Assembly (NCBI RefSeq): GCF_019236175.1
Contig: NZ_JAFAJM010000019.1
Coordinates: forward strand, 434,001-498,000
Direction of reading: 5' to 3'
Length of the DNA: 64,000 bases
Origin: Chryseobacterium sp.
GTDB lineage: Bacteria > Bacteroidota > Bacteroidia > Flavobacteriales > Weeksellaceae
This document shows, piece by piece, positions 50,930 through 61,017 of the stretch (its first letter is position 1; the number at the start of each line of letters is the position of its first letter). The notes below the pieces were generated by a model that worked only from the letters and a program-made list of their open reading frames with translations, was not told where the DNA came from and did not search any database. A program made the translations under genes and the position numbers.

Positions 50930-51718
50930 ATGACTATTATCATTACAGGAACATCTTCGGGAATTGGTTTTGCTTTAGCCGAATATTTCGGTAAAAAAGG
51001 GCATAAAGTATATGGCCTGAGCAGAAAACATACAGAAAGTCAGTATTTTCAATCTATTCCCACAGATGTTACCGATAATACGGCAGTTCAGAATGCCATT
51101 GCAGAAGTTTTAAAAACCGAAACCAGGATCGATGTCCTGATCAATAATGCAGGAATGGGAATGGTAGGAGCTGTAGAAGATTCTACGAAAGAAGATATCC
51201 TTAAACTTTTCAGCCTGAATCTCGCAGGACCTGTTCAGATGATGACGGCCGTTCTTCCTGTTATGCGACAGCATCAATTTGGAAAAATCATTAATGTTTC
51301 CAGTATCGGAAGTGAAATGGGACTTCCTTTCCGTGGTTTTTATTCCGCCTCAAAATCTGCGCTGGATAAAGTAACCGAAGCGATGAGGTATGAAGTCTAT
51401 CCATGGAATATTGAAGTATGCTCTCTTCATTTAGGTGACATTAAGACCAATATTGCCGACAACAGAGTGATAGCCCCTGTTTCAGAACCTTATAAAGCCA
51501 TTTTCAACAAAGTGTATGCGTTGATGAATGCTCATGTGAATGAAGGAACCGAGCCGGCAGAAGTAGCAGAATATATTGAGAAGCTTTTGACAAAGAATAA
51601 GTGGAAGGCTCATTATTATTTTGGTAAATTCGGGCAGAAAATCGGAGTTCCTCTGAAGTGGATTCTTCCTCAGGGAGTTTATGAGAATTTAATGAAGAGA
51701 TATAATAAACTGGACTAG
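50930..51718 (+). CDS. Short-chain dehydrogenase/reductase
   Basis: The ATG at 50930 gives 262 residues starting MTIIITGTSSGIGFALAEYFG, with the NAD(P)-binding TGxxxGIG right at the N-terminus as is normal. The longer frame to the TTG at 50837 would add 31 basic residues and begins inside a promoter element. NNAGMGMVG, a catalytic serine (INVSSIGSEMG) and YSASKSAL (YxxxK) are present. A classical SDR oxidoreductase, probably NADP-linked; the substrate is unknown. Confidence 0.88.
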   Translation: MTIIITGTSSGIGFALAEYFGKKGHKVYGLSRKHTESQYFQSIPTDVTDNTAVQNAIAEVLKTETRIDVLINNAGMGMVGAVEDSTKEDILKLFSLNLAGPVQMMTAVLPVMRQHQFGKIINVSSIGSEMGLPFRGFYSASKSALDKVTEAMRYEVYPWNIEVCSLHLGDIKTNIADNRVIAPVSEPYKAIFNKVYALMNAHVNEGTEPAEVAEYIEKLLTKNKWKAHYYFGKFGQKIGVPLKWILPQGVYENLMKRYNKLD

Positions 51719-51844
51719 TTTCAGTTATTTTAAAAATTATTTATTTTGTAGCGCATTAAAAGTATGAAAATGAAGAACGTCCTGCTTATTCAGTCCAGGT
51801 TATAAAACCTCAACATACTTCTTAATGATTTAGTCAACGTACCA

Positions 51845-53449
51845 TTGAAGCTGTTTCTGAAAATATTTTTTGTATTTTTTTGCGTTTTCACCCAGGCGCA
51901 AAAGAAACACTATTGGCTTATTGATACGGAAACAAAAGTGAAGAAAAAGGTAAAAGATTCAGCTTCTGCTGTAAAGTTCCTGGATTCTCTGGCTCAGAAT
52001 AATTATTTTTTCACACAGCTGAAAGAGGTAAAAGTAAAAGGCGACAGTACTGAGATTTTCTACGATAAAGGAAAAAATTATAATGAAACTTATGTAGACC
52101 TTTCAGATGCTATTGTTGAAAAATTAAAAATTCAGAAAGATTTTTTCACGAAAAATTTAGACTCCACAAAAAAAAGTATCAATAAAAAATATATTGATGA
52201 CGGCTATTCTTTCAGCCGAATTAAATCCAGATATAAAGGACAAAAGGAAGGTTTTCCCATTATCGAGCTGGACATTAATAAGAATGATAAAAGAACGATT
52301 GACGGTTTTGTGGTAAAAGGCTACGAGAGAGTTCCTAAAAGGTTTATTAAAAATCTAGAAAAGGATTTTAAAGGAAAGACTTATGACGATAAAAATCTGG
52401 TCTCGATCAACAAGAGTTTTCAGAGCCATCCTTTTGTCACGCTGGAACGTCAGCCTCAGACTCTTTTCACCAAAGATTCTACCCATATTTACCTTTTCCT
52501 TGAAAAGAAAAAGACCAATACATTCGATGGGGTAATAGGTTTTGGAAATGATAAAACCAATAAGTTTACTTTAAACGGGACAATGAATGTTAATTTCAGG
52601 AATATGTTCAACGGATTTGAGGCGATCAGCTTATATTGGCAAAGAAACCCTGACAAAGGCCAGACTTTTGATTTACAGGTGGACATTCCTTATCTGTTTA
52701 AATCCAACATCGGAATGAATACCAAAGTAAATATTTACAGACAGGATTCTACATTTGCCAATGTTAAATTCCTTCCTGCCTTTTACTATCATGTGAACAA
52801 CAGGAATAAAATAGGTATTCGCGCTACTTTGGAAACTTCGAGTATTATTGATACCCTGTATACCCAGGGAAAAGACTACAACAAACGGGGAATCGGAATC
52901 TGGTATGAAATGACGGAACCCACTGATATCGATCTCTTCCTTTATAAAACGAAGATCAGTGCAGGATATGACTTTTTGACAACAACCTATACTAAAGATG
53001 ATATTAAAGCGACCCAAAACCAGTTTTACTTCTATGGGGAACATAATTATCATATCGGAGGGAATCATTTTCTAAACATCAAAGGAGAAGGCCGGATGAT
53101 GGATTCCAAAATGGAGTTCTCAATCAATGAATTGTTCCGGTTCGGAGGCTGGAATTCCATGCGGGGTTTTAATGAAAACTCTCTCGCAGCAGACTATTTT
53201 TATTATGGAGGACTTGAATACCGGTACTTAATCGGAAGCCAGGCATTTTTTGACCTCTTCGGACAATACGGGCAACTCAATAATAAATCTCTCGGCGTCA
53301 AACCCAAACTCTACAGTGTCGGGCTCGGATTTAATTTCTTCATCCCCATCGGGCTGATGAGTTTCCAGATTTCCAATGGTAACGAATTCGGAAATCCTTT
53401 TAAATTCAATGATATCAAAATCCACTGGGGAATCCTGAGCAGGTTCTAA
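51845..53449 (+). CDS. BamA/TamA-like (Omp85 superfamily) outer membrane protein
   Basis: A 534-residue protein that appears to start at TTG: it gives MKLFLKIFFVFFCVFTQAQ as a signal peptide, and no ATG lies upstream before an in-frame stop. Residues of about 20-210 contain POTRA-like units (IDGFVVKGYERVPKRFI). Residues 220-534 form an Omp85-type barrel with the lid-lock motif MRGFNENSL in FRFGGWNSMRGF and a C-terminal aromatic (SRF). Likely a small TamA- or patatin-partner-like barrel for protein export or insertion at the outer membrane; it is much shorter than BamA. Confidence 0.82.
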   Translation: MKLFLKIFFVFFCVFTQAQKKHYWLIDTETKVKKKVKDSASAVKFLDSLAQNNYFFTQLKEVKVKGDSTEIFYDKGKNYNETYVDLSDAIVEKLKIQKDFFTKNLDSTKKSINKKYIDDGYSFSRIKSRYKGQKEGFPIIELDINKNDKRTIDGFVVKGYERVPKRFIKNLEKDFKGKTYDDKNLVSINKSFQSHPFVTLERQPQTLFTKDSTHIYLFLEKKKTNTFDGVIGFGNDKTNKFTLNGTMNVNFRNMFNGFEAISLYWQRNPDKGQTFDLQVDIPYLFKSNIGMNTKVNIYRQDSTFANVKFLPAFYYHVNNRNKIGIRATLETSSIIDTLYTQGKDYNKRGIGIWYEMTEPTDIDLFLYKTKISAGYDFLTTTYTKDDIKATQNQFYFYGEHNYHIGGNHFLNIKGEGRMMDSKMEFSINELFRFGGWNSMRGFNENSLAADYFYYGGLEYRYLIGSQAFFDLFGQYGQLNNKSLGVKPKLYSVGLGFNFFIPIGLMSFQISNGNEFGNPFKFNDIKIHWGILSRF

Positions 53450-53688
53450 GAAGAGGGGCCGAAGAAGCTCTTTAGAGAATAAAAACACCTGATGATCAAC
53501 AAAATATACTTTTGTATCCTTTCAAAAACAGTCACTTCATATTTTTATAAACATAGTATAAAAAAGCAAAAGACTTCATACAATTCCTGTTTTTTATTTT
53601 ACCATTCTATTAATTATTCATGTTAAAAACTATTAAAATGATATTTTTATTTTAACATGATTTTAAAACTCCGGTAACAGTGTCAGGG

Positions 53689-53696
53689 TATATTTG
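53689..53696 (+). promoter_or_regulatory. -7 promoter element TATATTTG of the second SusCD operon
   Basis: A TAnnTTTG match ending 14 nt before the ATG at 53710. Another match, TACTTTTG at 53507-53514, could give a longer transcript. Confidence 0.55.
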
Positions 53697-53709
53697 CCTG
53701 CAAAAAAAA

Positions 53710-56700
53710 ATGAAGAAGACTTTAGCTACTTTTGCAATTTCTCTGCTTCCTCTTTACTTTACAGCTCAAGAAATTAACATTTCCGGAAATGTAAAATCCG
53801 AAAACGGAACAAGTGTTTCCGGAGTAAGTATTACCGACAAAAATACCGGTAAGACCGCCACAACCGACCAGAATGGGAATTTCACCATTTCGGCAAATCC
53901 CAAAGACATTCTGGAATTTTATGCTCCTGATTTTTCTTTGTACACAGTAGAAGTCTCTTCAAAAAAGCAGTATACCGTTACTTTGAAAAAAGTAAATGAA
54001 AAACAGCTTGAAGGAGTCGTCATTACCGCTTTAGGAATCGCAAAAAAGAAGGAAAAAATCGGGTACTCTACTCAGGAAGTGGGAACCAAACAATTTGAAA
54101 CGATTACTACACCCAGCATCGGAAATTTATTTTCCGGACAGGTAGCCGGTCTGAATGTTTCCAATCCTACCGGAATGCAGCAGGCTCCGGAGTTTACTTT
54201 AAGAGGAAACTCCAATCTGGTTTTTGTTATTGACGGAGTGATTGTGGAAAAGGAAGTTTTCCAGAATCTTGATCCTAATAATATTGAAAACATCAACGTT
54301 CTGAAAGGAGCAACCGCTTCTGCATTATATGGTTCCAGAGGAAGATACGGCGCTGTTTTAATCACTACAAAAACAGCTAAGAAAAAAGGATTTTCCGTAG
54401 AGTTTTCACAAAATACAATGATCACCGGAGGTTTTACCAATCTTCCGAAGACCCAGACCGAATACGGAAACGGCTCGCACGGAAAATATGAATTCTGGGA
54501 CGGCGCCGACGGAGGGGTAAATGACGGAGACATGATCTGGGGGCCGAAGTTCACGCCCGGCTTACAGATTGCCCAATGGAACAGCCCGATCAGAGATAAG
54601 GTAACCGGACAGGTTGTTCCGTGGTATGGAGCTGTAACCGGAACACCATACAACGATAAATCAAGATATGAAAGGGTACCTATCGACTGGAAATACCATG
54701 ATAATTTAAGTACGTTCTTAAAACCGGCGGTTATCAACAATAATAATTTTTCCATCAGTTATAAAAACAATAAAGATGTTTACAGGCTATCCGGAAACTT
54801 TATGAATTACGATGACAGGGTTCCGAATTCTTATATGCAGCGTTATGGAGTTAACTTCTCTTCCGAGAATCATCTGGGTGAAAAATTTATTTTTGATACC
54901 AAGTTTAATTTCAATCAGACCTTTACTCCCAATATTCCGAATTACGACTACAACCCAAGCGGGCACATGTATACCATCCTGATCTGGATGGGGGGTGATG
55001 TGAATGGAAAAGATCTTAAAAATCACATGTGGGTTCCGGGACAAGAAGGAAGGCAGCAAGCCAACTGGAATTATGCATGGTACAACAATCCGTGGTTCGG
55101 AGCCGAGTATTATAAAAACCAGAACCGGACGGATATCATCAATGCCCAGACCGGTTTAGAATACAAAGCCACAAAAGATTTCTCAGTAAAAGGAAAGATC
55201 TCGATAGTTGAAAACCACAATAAACAGGAAATATTCAGCCCTTATTCTTATTTCAACTACAGCGCTCCGAGAAGCGGCGGATATATCCTGAATGATTCCA
55301 AAACCTGGAACCTCAACTATGACGTACTGGCTACCTACAAGAAAAAAATCTCTGAAAATTTCGATTTTACGATCAATGCCGGAGGTTCTGCATTCTACTA
55401 TAAAAACAATATCAACAATGCCTCTACCGACGGGCTTAAAGTTCCTGAAGTCTACCGTCTTGACAACTCGATAGGCGCTATAAAGTATTATAATTACCTG
55501 CAGGAAAAATTAATTTACAGTGCTTACTCCACCATTGATATCGGGTTGTACAACGCATTCTTTATTAACATTTCAGGACGTAACGACTGGTCCTCCACTC
55601 TTCCTAAAGCCAACAGGTCTTATTTCTATCCGTCTGCTTCCATAAGTGCCGTGATTTCCAATCTTGTGAAAATGCCGGAAGCGATCAGTCTTTTAAAGCT
55701 TTCTGCATCATGGGCACAGGTAGCTTACGACTTTAAGCCCTATTCCATCAGAAACTATTATCTGAATAACAAGGGAATAACGTTTAACGGAAACCCTACC
55801 TATTACTACCCAACTATTCTTAATGTTGAAAACTCACTGAAACCTGAACAAACCAGATCATACGAATTAGGATTAAGTGCAGGATTATTTAAAAACAGAC
55901 TAACCCTGGATGTTACCTATTTCAGAACCCTGGATTACAACAACATCCTTGAATTCCCAAGTGCTCAATCTTCAGGATTTACATCCCAGTACGTCAACGG
56001 AAATGAGTACACGACCAAAGGTGTGGAGATATCATTAGGGCTGGTTCCTGTAAAAACTGCCGATTTTACCTGGAAATCTCTAATCAACTGGAGTACCTAT
56101 GAACAAAAGCTGACTTCCATCTATAACAACATGCCTAACTACAAAAATATTCAGCTGGGAGAAAGAATGGACAGCTATTATGACTATACCTGGCAAAAGT
56201 CTCCGGACGGTAAAGTAATTCTGGATGCCAAATCAGGAATGCCCACAAGAGCCAATACCCCTAGTAATTTAGGCCATTTCAATCCGGACTGGACGTTTGG
56301 TTTCAATAACAATTTCAAATACAAAAAGATTTCCCTGAATATCGGAATTGATGGAAGCATCGGTGGCGTTATGAGATCGCAGGTCGTTGAAAAAATGTGG
56401 TGGGGAGGTAAGCATCCGAACTCCGTAGCCTACAGAGATCTTGAATATGCCAATCCGGGAACCTATTATTTTGTACCGGATGGAGTGAACTATAACCCGA
56501 CAACAGGCCTTTACACCCCCCATACCAAAGCCATCAGCTTCCAGGACTGGGCGCAGAACTATCCGTATCAGGCAAGGGTAACACAGGCTGAAAGTGAAGA
56601 ATTTGCCAATGTTTTTGACAGAACCTTCATCAAGCTAAGATCTGTAGTCCTGGAATACGACTTTTCATCACTCCTGAATCCGAGAGGTATGATCAAAGGT

Positions 56701-56850
56701 TTCACAGCCAATATTTCTGCCTATAATCTGGCCATGTGGAAAAAATCTAAAAATCTTTATTCTGATCCTGATTTCCAGAGAAAAACGGATAATGATATTC
56801 AGGATCCTTCAAGCAGATGGTTCGGAATCGGATTTAATCTTAAGTTTTAA
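53710..56850 (+). CDS. SusC/RagA-family TonB-linked outer membrane transporter
   Basis: The ATG at 53710 gives 1046 residues with a signal peptide (MKKTLATFAISLLPLYFTAQ). Unlike the first SusC here it keeps the carboxypeptidase-regulatory-like domain (about 22-98, ISGNVKSENGTSVSGVSI). The plug (LFSGQVAGLNVSN, VFVIDGVIVEKEV, SALYGSRGRYGAVLITT) and a large barrel ending GIGFNLKF follow. It is the first gene of a SusCD pair that precedes a phospholipase C gene, so glycerophospholipid products such as phosphocholine esters are possible ligands. That link is inferred from context only. Confidence 0.94.
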   Translation: MKKTLATFAISLLPLYFTAQEINISGNVKSENGTSVSGVSITDKNTGKTATTDQNGNFTISANPKDILEFYAPDFSLYTVEVSSKKQYTVTLKKVNEKQLEGVVITALGIAKKKEKIGYSTQEVGTKQFETITTPSIGNLFSGQVAGLNVSNPTGMQQAPEFTLRGNSNLVFVIDGVIVEKEVFQNLDPNNIENINVLKGATASALYGSRGRYGAVLITTKTAKKKGFSVEFSQNTMITGGFTNLPKTQTEYGNGSHGKYEFWDGADGGVNDGDMIWGPKFTPGLQIAQWNSPIRDKVTGQVVPWYGAVTGTPYNDKSRYERVPIDWKYHDNLSTFLKPAVINNNNFSISYKNNKDVYRLSGNFMNYDDRVPNSYMQRYGVNFSSENHLGEKFIFDTKFNFNQTFTPNIPNYDYNPSGHMYTILIWMGGDVNGKDLKNHMWVPGQEGRQQANWNYAWYNNPWFGAEYYKNQNRTDIINAQTGLEYKATKDFSVKGKISIVENHNKQEIFSPYSYFNYSAPRSGGYILNDSKTWNLNYDVLATYKKKISENFDFTINAGGSAFYYKNNINNASTDGLKVPEVYRLDNSIGAIKYYNYLQEKLIYSAYSTIDIGLYNAFFINISGRNDWSSTLPKANRSYFYPSASISAVISNLVKMPEAISLLKLSASWAQVAYDFKPYSIRNYYLNNKGITFNGNPTYYYPTILNVENSLKPEQTRSYELGLSAGLFKNRLTLDVTYFRTLDYNNILEFPSAQSSGFTSQYVNGNEYTTKGVEISLGLVPVKTADFTWKSLINWSTYEQKLTSIYNNMPNYKNIQLGERMDSYYDYTWQKSPDGKVILDAKSGMPTRANTPSNLGHFNPDWTFGFNNNFKYKKISLNIGIDGSIGGVMRSQVVEKMWWGGKHPNSVAYRDLEYANPGTYYFVPDGVNYNPTTGLYTPHTKAISFQDWAQNYPYQARVTQAESEEFANVFDRTFIKLRSVVLEYDFSSLLNPRGMIKGFTANISAYNLAMWKKSKNLYSDPDFQRKTDNDIQDPSSRWFGIGFNLKF

Positions 56851-56862
56851 TTTAAAGTTGAC

Positions 56863-58401
56863 ATGACAATGAAAAATAATATCATCACTAAACCGCTATA
56901 TGGTAAAACAACAAAACGGCTAACGGTAACCTCTCTTCTGATGGTCGGAATAATGACCCTGAGCTCATGCGAATCCAACCTCGATAAGATCAATGAAAAC
57001 CCCAATGACCAGGCAAGTATTGATCCTAAGTTTCTTCTGACCTATGTTTCAAAAGATGCTTTTCAGATCGATAATGATAATAGAGGTGACAATATGTATG
57101 CTTCCCGCATGATGATCGGTACAGATGGTGAAAATGCATATCAGTATATGAAATGGAACGATGCTTCTTTTGAAGTGTTCACCAAAGGACTTATGAATAC
57201 AGGAAAGATGATGCAGGAGGCTGAAAAAAGGAATAATAAAAACTATATGGCTATCGGTAAATTCTACAGAGCCTATTATTTCTTTAATCTAAGTTTAAAA
57301 GTAGGAAGTATTCCTTACACTGAGGCCGTAAAAGGAGAATCCGGAATTACCCAGCCTAAATACGATACTCAGGAAGCTGTAATGGCCGGAATTTTATCTG
57401 AACTGAAAGACGCAAGCAGCCTGATTAATTCCAATGATAAAATTGAAGGAGATATCATCTACAATGGAGATACTAACAAATGGAAAAAACTGATCAACTC
57501 TTTCCGTCTGAAAATCCTGATCACCATGTCTAAAAAGACCAGTTTAGGGGGATACAATATCGCAACGGAATTTGCCACTATTGCAGCAAGCCAGCCCTTA
57601 ATGACTTCTATTGCCGATAACGGAGAACTTAAATTTGCAGATGCCGCAGACAGCAGATATTCCATGTTCAACAACAGTGGATACGGATCAAGTTTATACA
57701 TGGCAGATTATTTTATCAATATGTTTAAAGACAGAAAGGATCCTCGCTTATTTACCTTTGCAGCACAAACAACCGGAGCTAAAGAAGCCGGAAAAGCCCT
57801 AACAGACTTCACAGCCTACAACGGCGGAAATCCTACTTCTCCGTATTCTGATAACGCCGCTTTAATCACCGCAAAGAATATCTCTAAAGTCAACGACCGT
57901 TTTTATAAGGATCCTACGAATGAACCTTCTTCTGTTCTCAGCTATTCGGAATTGGAGTTTATTCTGGCAGAAGCTGCGGCAAGAGGATGGATCTCCGGGT
58001 CTGCAAAAACACATTACGACAATGCCATCAAAGCAAGCTTTAGCTTTTACCAGACCTATGTGAAAAATCCGGGTCAGTATTTTGCCGGATTTGATGTCAA
58101 TCAGTACCTGACCACACCATTGGTAGTATACAATGATGCAGCACCGCTACAGGATCAGCTGGAAAGAATCATTACTCAGAAATATATGACTATGTTTCAT
58201 CAGGCACAATGGACTTCTTATTATGATTATCTGAGAACCGGATATCCCAATTATCCTTTGAAAGCCGGAGTTCCCGCCCCTTTCAGATTCAGATATCCGC
58301 AATCTGAGTACAATTATAACAGTACCAACTTAAAATCCGCTCTTACGGCTCAATACGGAGGAAACGACAATATTAATTCAAAGCCATGGTGGCTTCAGTA
58401 A
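56863..58401 (+). CDS. SusD/RagB-family lipoprotein (SusD-like type 2)
   Basis: A 512-residue lipoprotein; the lipobox LSSC is near residue 36 after a long basic N-region, so the ATG at 56863 or the one 6 nt later both work. It fits the second SusD family: LDKINENPNDQASIDPKFLL, AIGKFYRAYYFFNLSLKVG, PYTEAVKG, and the C-terminal YSELEFILAEAAARGW and QKYMTMFHQAQWTSYYDYL. It captures ligand for the adjacent SusC, starting 12 nt after it. A terminator hairpin follows before the phospholipase gene. Confidence 0.92.
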   Translation: MTMKNNIITKPLYGKTTKRLTVTSLLMVGIMTLSSCESNLDKINENPNDQASIDPKFLLTYVSKDAFQIDNDNRGDNMYASRMMIGTDGENAYQYMKWNDASFEVFTKGLMNTGKMMQEAEKRNNKNYMAIGKFYRAYYFFNLSLKVGSIPYTEAVKGESGITQPKYDTQEAVMAGILSELKDASSLINSNDKIEGDIIYNGDTNKWKKLINSFRLKILITMSKKTSLGGYNIATEFATIAASQPLMTSIADNGELKFADAADSRYSMFNNSGYGSSLYMADYFINMFKDRKDPRLFTFAAQTTGAKEAGKALTDFTAYNGGNPTSPYSDNAALITAKNISKVNDRFYKDPTNEPSSVLSYSELEFILAEAAARGWISGSAKTHYDNAIKASFSFYQTYVKNPGQYFAGFDVNQYLTTPLVVYNDAAPLQDQLERIITQKYMTMFHQAQWTSYYDYLRTGYPNYPLKAGVPAPFRFRYPQSEYNYNSTNLKSALTAQYGGNDNINSKPWWLQ

Positions 58402-58426
58402 GAATTTAAGTATTTTTATATCCATC

Positions 58427-58470
58427 AAAGAAATCGCAGGAAAATCAGATGAACCTGCGGTTTCTTTATT
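58427..58470 (+). terminator. Terminator or attenuator between susD and the phospholipase C gene
   Basis: AAAGAAATCGCAGG (58427-58440) pairs with CCTGCGGTTTCTTT (58454-58467) with one mismatch, followed by T-rich sequence. It ends 13-16 nt before the phospholipase ATG, leaving no room for a separate promoter downstream. Confidence 0.75.
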
Positions 58471-58483
58471 ATTACGACTGAAT

Positions 58484-60829
58484 ATGAACAGAAGAGAATT
58501 TTTAGAAAAATCAAGTCTTTTATTGGCAGGACTGGGAACTTCAAGTGTTCTCCATCCTTCTATTTTAAAAGCCTTAGCTATTGAACCGGCTGCACTATCT
58601 ACTTTTTATGATGCAGAACATATCGTTATCCTGATGCAGGAAAACCGCTCTTTCGATCATGCTTTTGGTGCTCTTAAAGGAGTAAGAGGTTTTTTAGATC
58701 AAAGAGCATTTATAAAACAGGACGGTCAGTCTGTTTTCTTCCAGAAAAGCGATAACGGAAAATATGCTTCCCCCGCCAGACTGGATCTGAAAAATACAAA
58801 ATCCACATGGATGAGCTCCCTTCCTCATTCATGGTCTGATCAGCAAAAAGCTTTAAATAAAAGAAAATACGATCAGTGGCTTCAGGCAAAAGCTTCAGGA
58901 AATAAAGATTATAAAAATATCCCCCTTACCTTAGGCTATTATAACCGTGAAGACCTTCCGTTTTATTATCAGCTTGCAGATGCATTTACCATTTTCGATC
59001 AGTATTTCTGTTCTTCACTCACAGGGACAACTCCCAACCGCCTGTTCCATTGGTCAGGAACTCTCAGAGAGCAGCAAAACGGTAAAGTAAAAGCCAATGT
59101 CTACAATGACAATATTGATTATGATAAAGCCAGACAGGCAAAATGGAAAAGCTTTCCGGAAATTTTAGAAGAACAAAACGTCTCCTGGAAAATTTACCAG
59201 AATGAAATCAGCCTTCCGAAAGGAATGTCCGGTGAACAGGAAGCATGGCTGAGCAATTTTACGGATAATCCCATTGAATGGTTTTCTAATTTTAATGTGA
59301 AATTTTCAAAAGGATATTATCAGCATATTCCTACTCTGATCAGCCATCTGAAAAAGGAAATTGAAAAAAATCCCAACCAGAAATCCAGACTGGAAGCCAT
59401 CATCACAGAATTACAGGAGGATCAGGTAAAATATCATCCTGATAATTATTCAAAACTTTCACAAAAGGAGAAAAATCTTCACGAAAAAGCATTTACCACC
59501 AACTCCAACGATCCTGATTACTGGAATCTTGAAATCGGGAAAGATGAAACCGGAGAACGTCTGGTTGTTCCTAAAAGTGATGTTTTGTTCCAGTTCAGAA
59601 AAGATGTGGAAGAAAAAAAACTTCCACTGGTTTCCTGGCTTGTAGCTCCGGAACATTTCTCAGATCATCCGGGATCACCGTGGTATGGGGCATGGTATAT
59701 TTCAGAAGTTTTAAATATTCTGACTCAGGATCCGGAGATCTGGAAAAAAACCATCTTTATCATCAATTATGATGAAAACGACGGATATTTCGATCATGTA
59801 CTTCCTTTTGCTCCTCCCGTAAACCCCAGTCAGCCTGTGGATATGAACGGAAAAGAAGGTGTGGAATATGTGGATAAATCCCAGGAATATATGAAGCAGC
59901 CTTCATTACAGGATCATGAAAGAATCGAAGGAACAGTTGGCTTAGGATACAGAGTTCCCATGATTATTGCTTCTCCATGGACAAAGGGAGGTTTTGTTAA
60001 TTCCGAAGTTTCAGACCATACTTCCGTTCTGCAGTTTCTGGAGAAATTTATTATGAAAAAGTTCAGTAAGAATGTACATACCGACAATATCAGTGACTGG
60101 AGAAGAGCGGTATGCGGAGATCTTACTTCAGCTTTCAATACTTCGAATGTGAAGGCACCACAGATGGATTATCTGAATCAGAAAGATTTTGCAAAAACCA
60201 TTAATGCTGCCAGAAATAAACCTGTTCCCAATCTGAAATGGTACGCTGAAAATGAACTGAATCCTCATCTTCTTGAAATTCAGGAAAGAGGAATTAAACC
60301 ATCCCTTCCCCTCCCTTATCATTTCCATGTCAATCTGGAAGAAGGAGGAATCAGAATGACGAATTTAAAAGATAATGGTGTTCCGCTACTGTTGTATGAC
60401 AGAACTCAATTCAACAGCAATAATTATCATTTTTCTTATGCTTTGTACGCAAAACAGGAATTGTCACATACCGTACATTCCGGGGAGTATGATTTTGAAA
60501 TTTTCGGACCTAATGGATTTTTCAGAAAGTTTAAAGGGAGCTCGGCCCCTGAAATGGGAGTTTCCTTAGTTAATAATCCGGTAAAAAATCAGGTGGAACT
60601 TAGTATTAAAAATGATAAAAAGAAAAATATCACCATTGATTTGGAAGATTTATATGCAAAGAATAAGAAAATAATTACTACACAAAAGCCGGAAGAAAAA
60701 ATACTAATAGATCTTAGTAAAAACAAAGGCTGGTATGATCTAAAAGTAGTATCGGAAAATAATATATGGCATTTTGCAGGAAGAATGGAAACCGGAAAAA
60801 TTTCGATTTCTGACCCCCATTGGGCCTAA
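58484..60829 (+). CDS. Phosphocholine-specific phospholipase C (non-haemolytic PLC family)
   Basis: A 781-residue protein with a Tat-type signal (MNRREFLEKSSLLLAGLG, twin arginine). The catalytic phosphoesterase domain (about 40-600) starts HIVILMQENRSFDHAFG and contains FDQYFCSSLTGTTPNRLFHWSG (22 residues in the gene, shown by its ends FDQYF and FHWSG) and INYDENDGYFDHV. The tail carries DUF756-type repeats (about 605-690 and 695-780). Such enzymes release phosphocholine and diacylglycerol from phosphatidylcholine or sphingomyelin. It lies 82 nt after the SusCD pair, suggesting that the released headgroup or lipid is imported. Confidence 0.92.
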   Translation: MNRREFLEKSSLLLAGLGTSSVLHPSILKALAIEPAALSTFYDAEHIVILMQENRSFDHAFGALKGVRGFLDQRAFIKQDGQSVFFQKSDNGKYASPARLDLKNTKSTWMSSLPHSWSDQQKALNKRKYDQWLQAKASGNKDYKNIPLTLGYYNREDLPFYYQLADAFTIFDQYFCSSLTGTTPNRLFHWSGTLREQQNGKVKANVYNDNIDYDKARQAKWKSFPEILEEQNVSWKIYQNEISLPKGMSGEQEAWLSNFTDNPIEWFSNFNVKFSKGYYQHIPTLISHLKKEIEKNPNQKSRLEAIITELQEDQVKYHPDNYSKLSQKEKNLHEKAFTTNSNDPDYWNLEIGKDETGERLVVPKSDVLFQFRKDVEEKKLPLVSWLVAPEHFSDHPGSPWYGAWYISEVLNILTQDPEIWKKTIFIINYDENDGYFDHVLPFAPPVNPSQPVDMNGKEGVEYVDKSQEYMKQPSLQDHERIEGTVGLGYRVPMIIASPWTKGGFVNSEVSDHTSVLQFLEKFIMKKFSKNVHTDNISDWRRAVCGDLTSAFNTSNVKAPQMDYLNQKDFAKTINAARNKPVPNLKWYAENELNPHLLEIQERGIKPSLPLPYHFHVNLEEGGIRMTNLKDNGVPLLLYDRTQFNSNNYHFSYALYAKQELSHTVHSGEYDFEIFGPNGFFRKFKGSSAPEMGVSLVNNPVKNQVELSIKNDKKKNITIDLEDLYAKNKKIITTQKPEEKILIDLSKNKGWYDLKVVSENNIWHFAGRMETGKISISDPHWA

Positions 60830-60850
60830 TAACTCTCCAATAAATAATCA

Positions 60851-60884
60851 AAAAATCCTGTACAATCCTGTGCAGGATTTTTTT
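60851..60884 (+). terminator. Rho-independent terminator
   Basis: AAATCCTG pairs with CAGGATTT (60873-60880), with an alternative AATCCTG start 11 nt later, and a seven-T run follows. Confidence 0.8.
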
Positions 60885-61017
60885 GTTATGTTTTTTTTGT
60901 TATTTTTCAATCATATTTAAATATCTAAATATGGTATTTAATAATATAAAATTTAAGTCATATTTATTTCATAATATGTTGAATTTTATTAACTTCACTT
61001 AACTAATTATTTATATC

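Noticed and set aside
53491..53622. 43-codon frame MINKIYFCILSK upstream of the second SusC gene
   Set aside because: Asn, Ser, Lys and Phe bias of AT-rich noncoding DNA, no promoter spacing and no family resemblance.
54072..54755. Long minus-strand frame opposite the second SusC gene
   Set aside because: It lies entirely inside a clear SusC coding region and shows no domain; it is a shadow frame.
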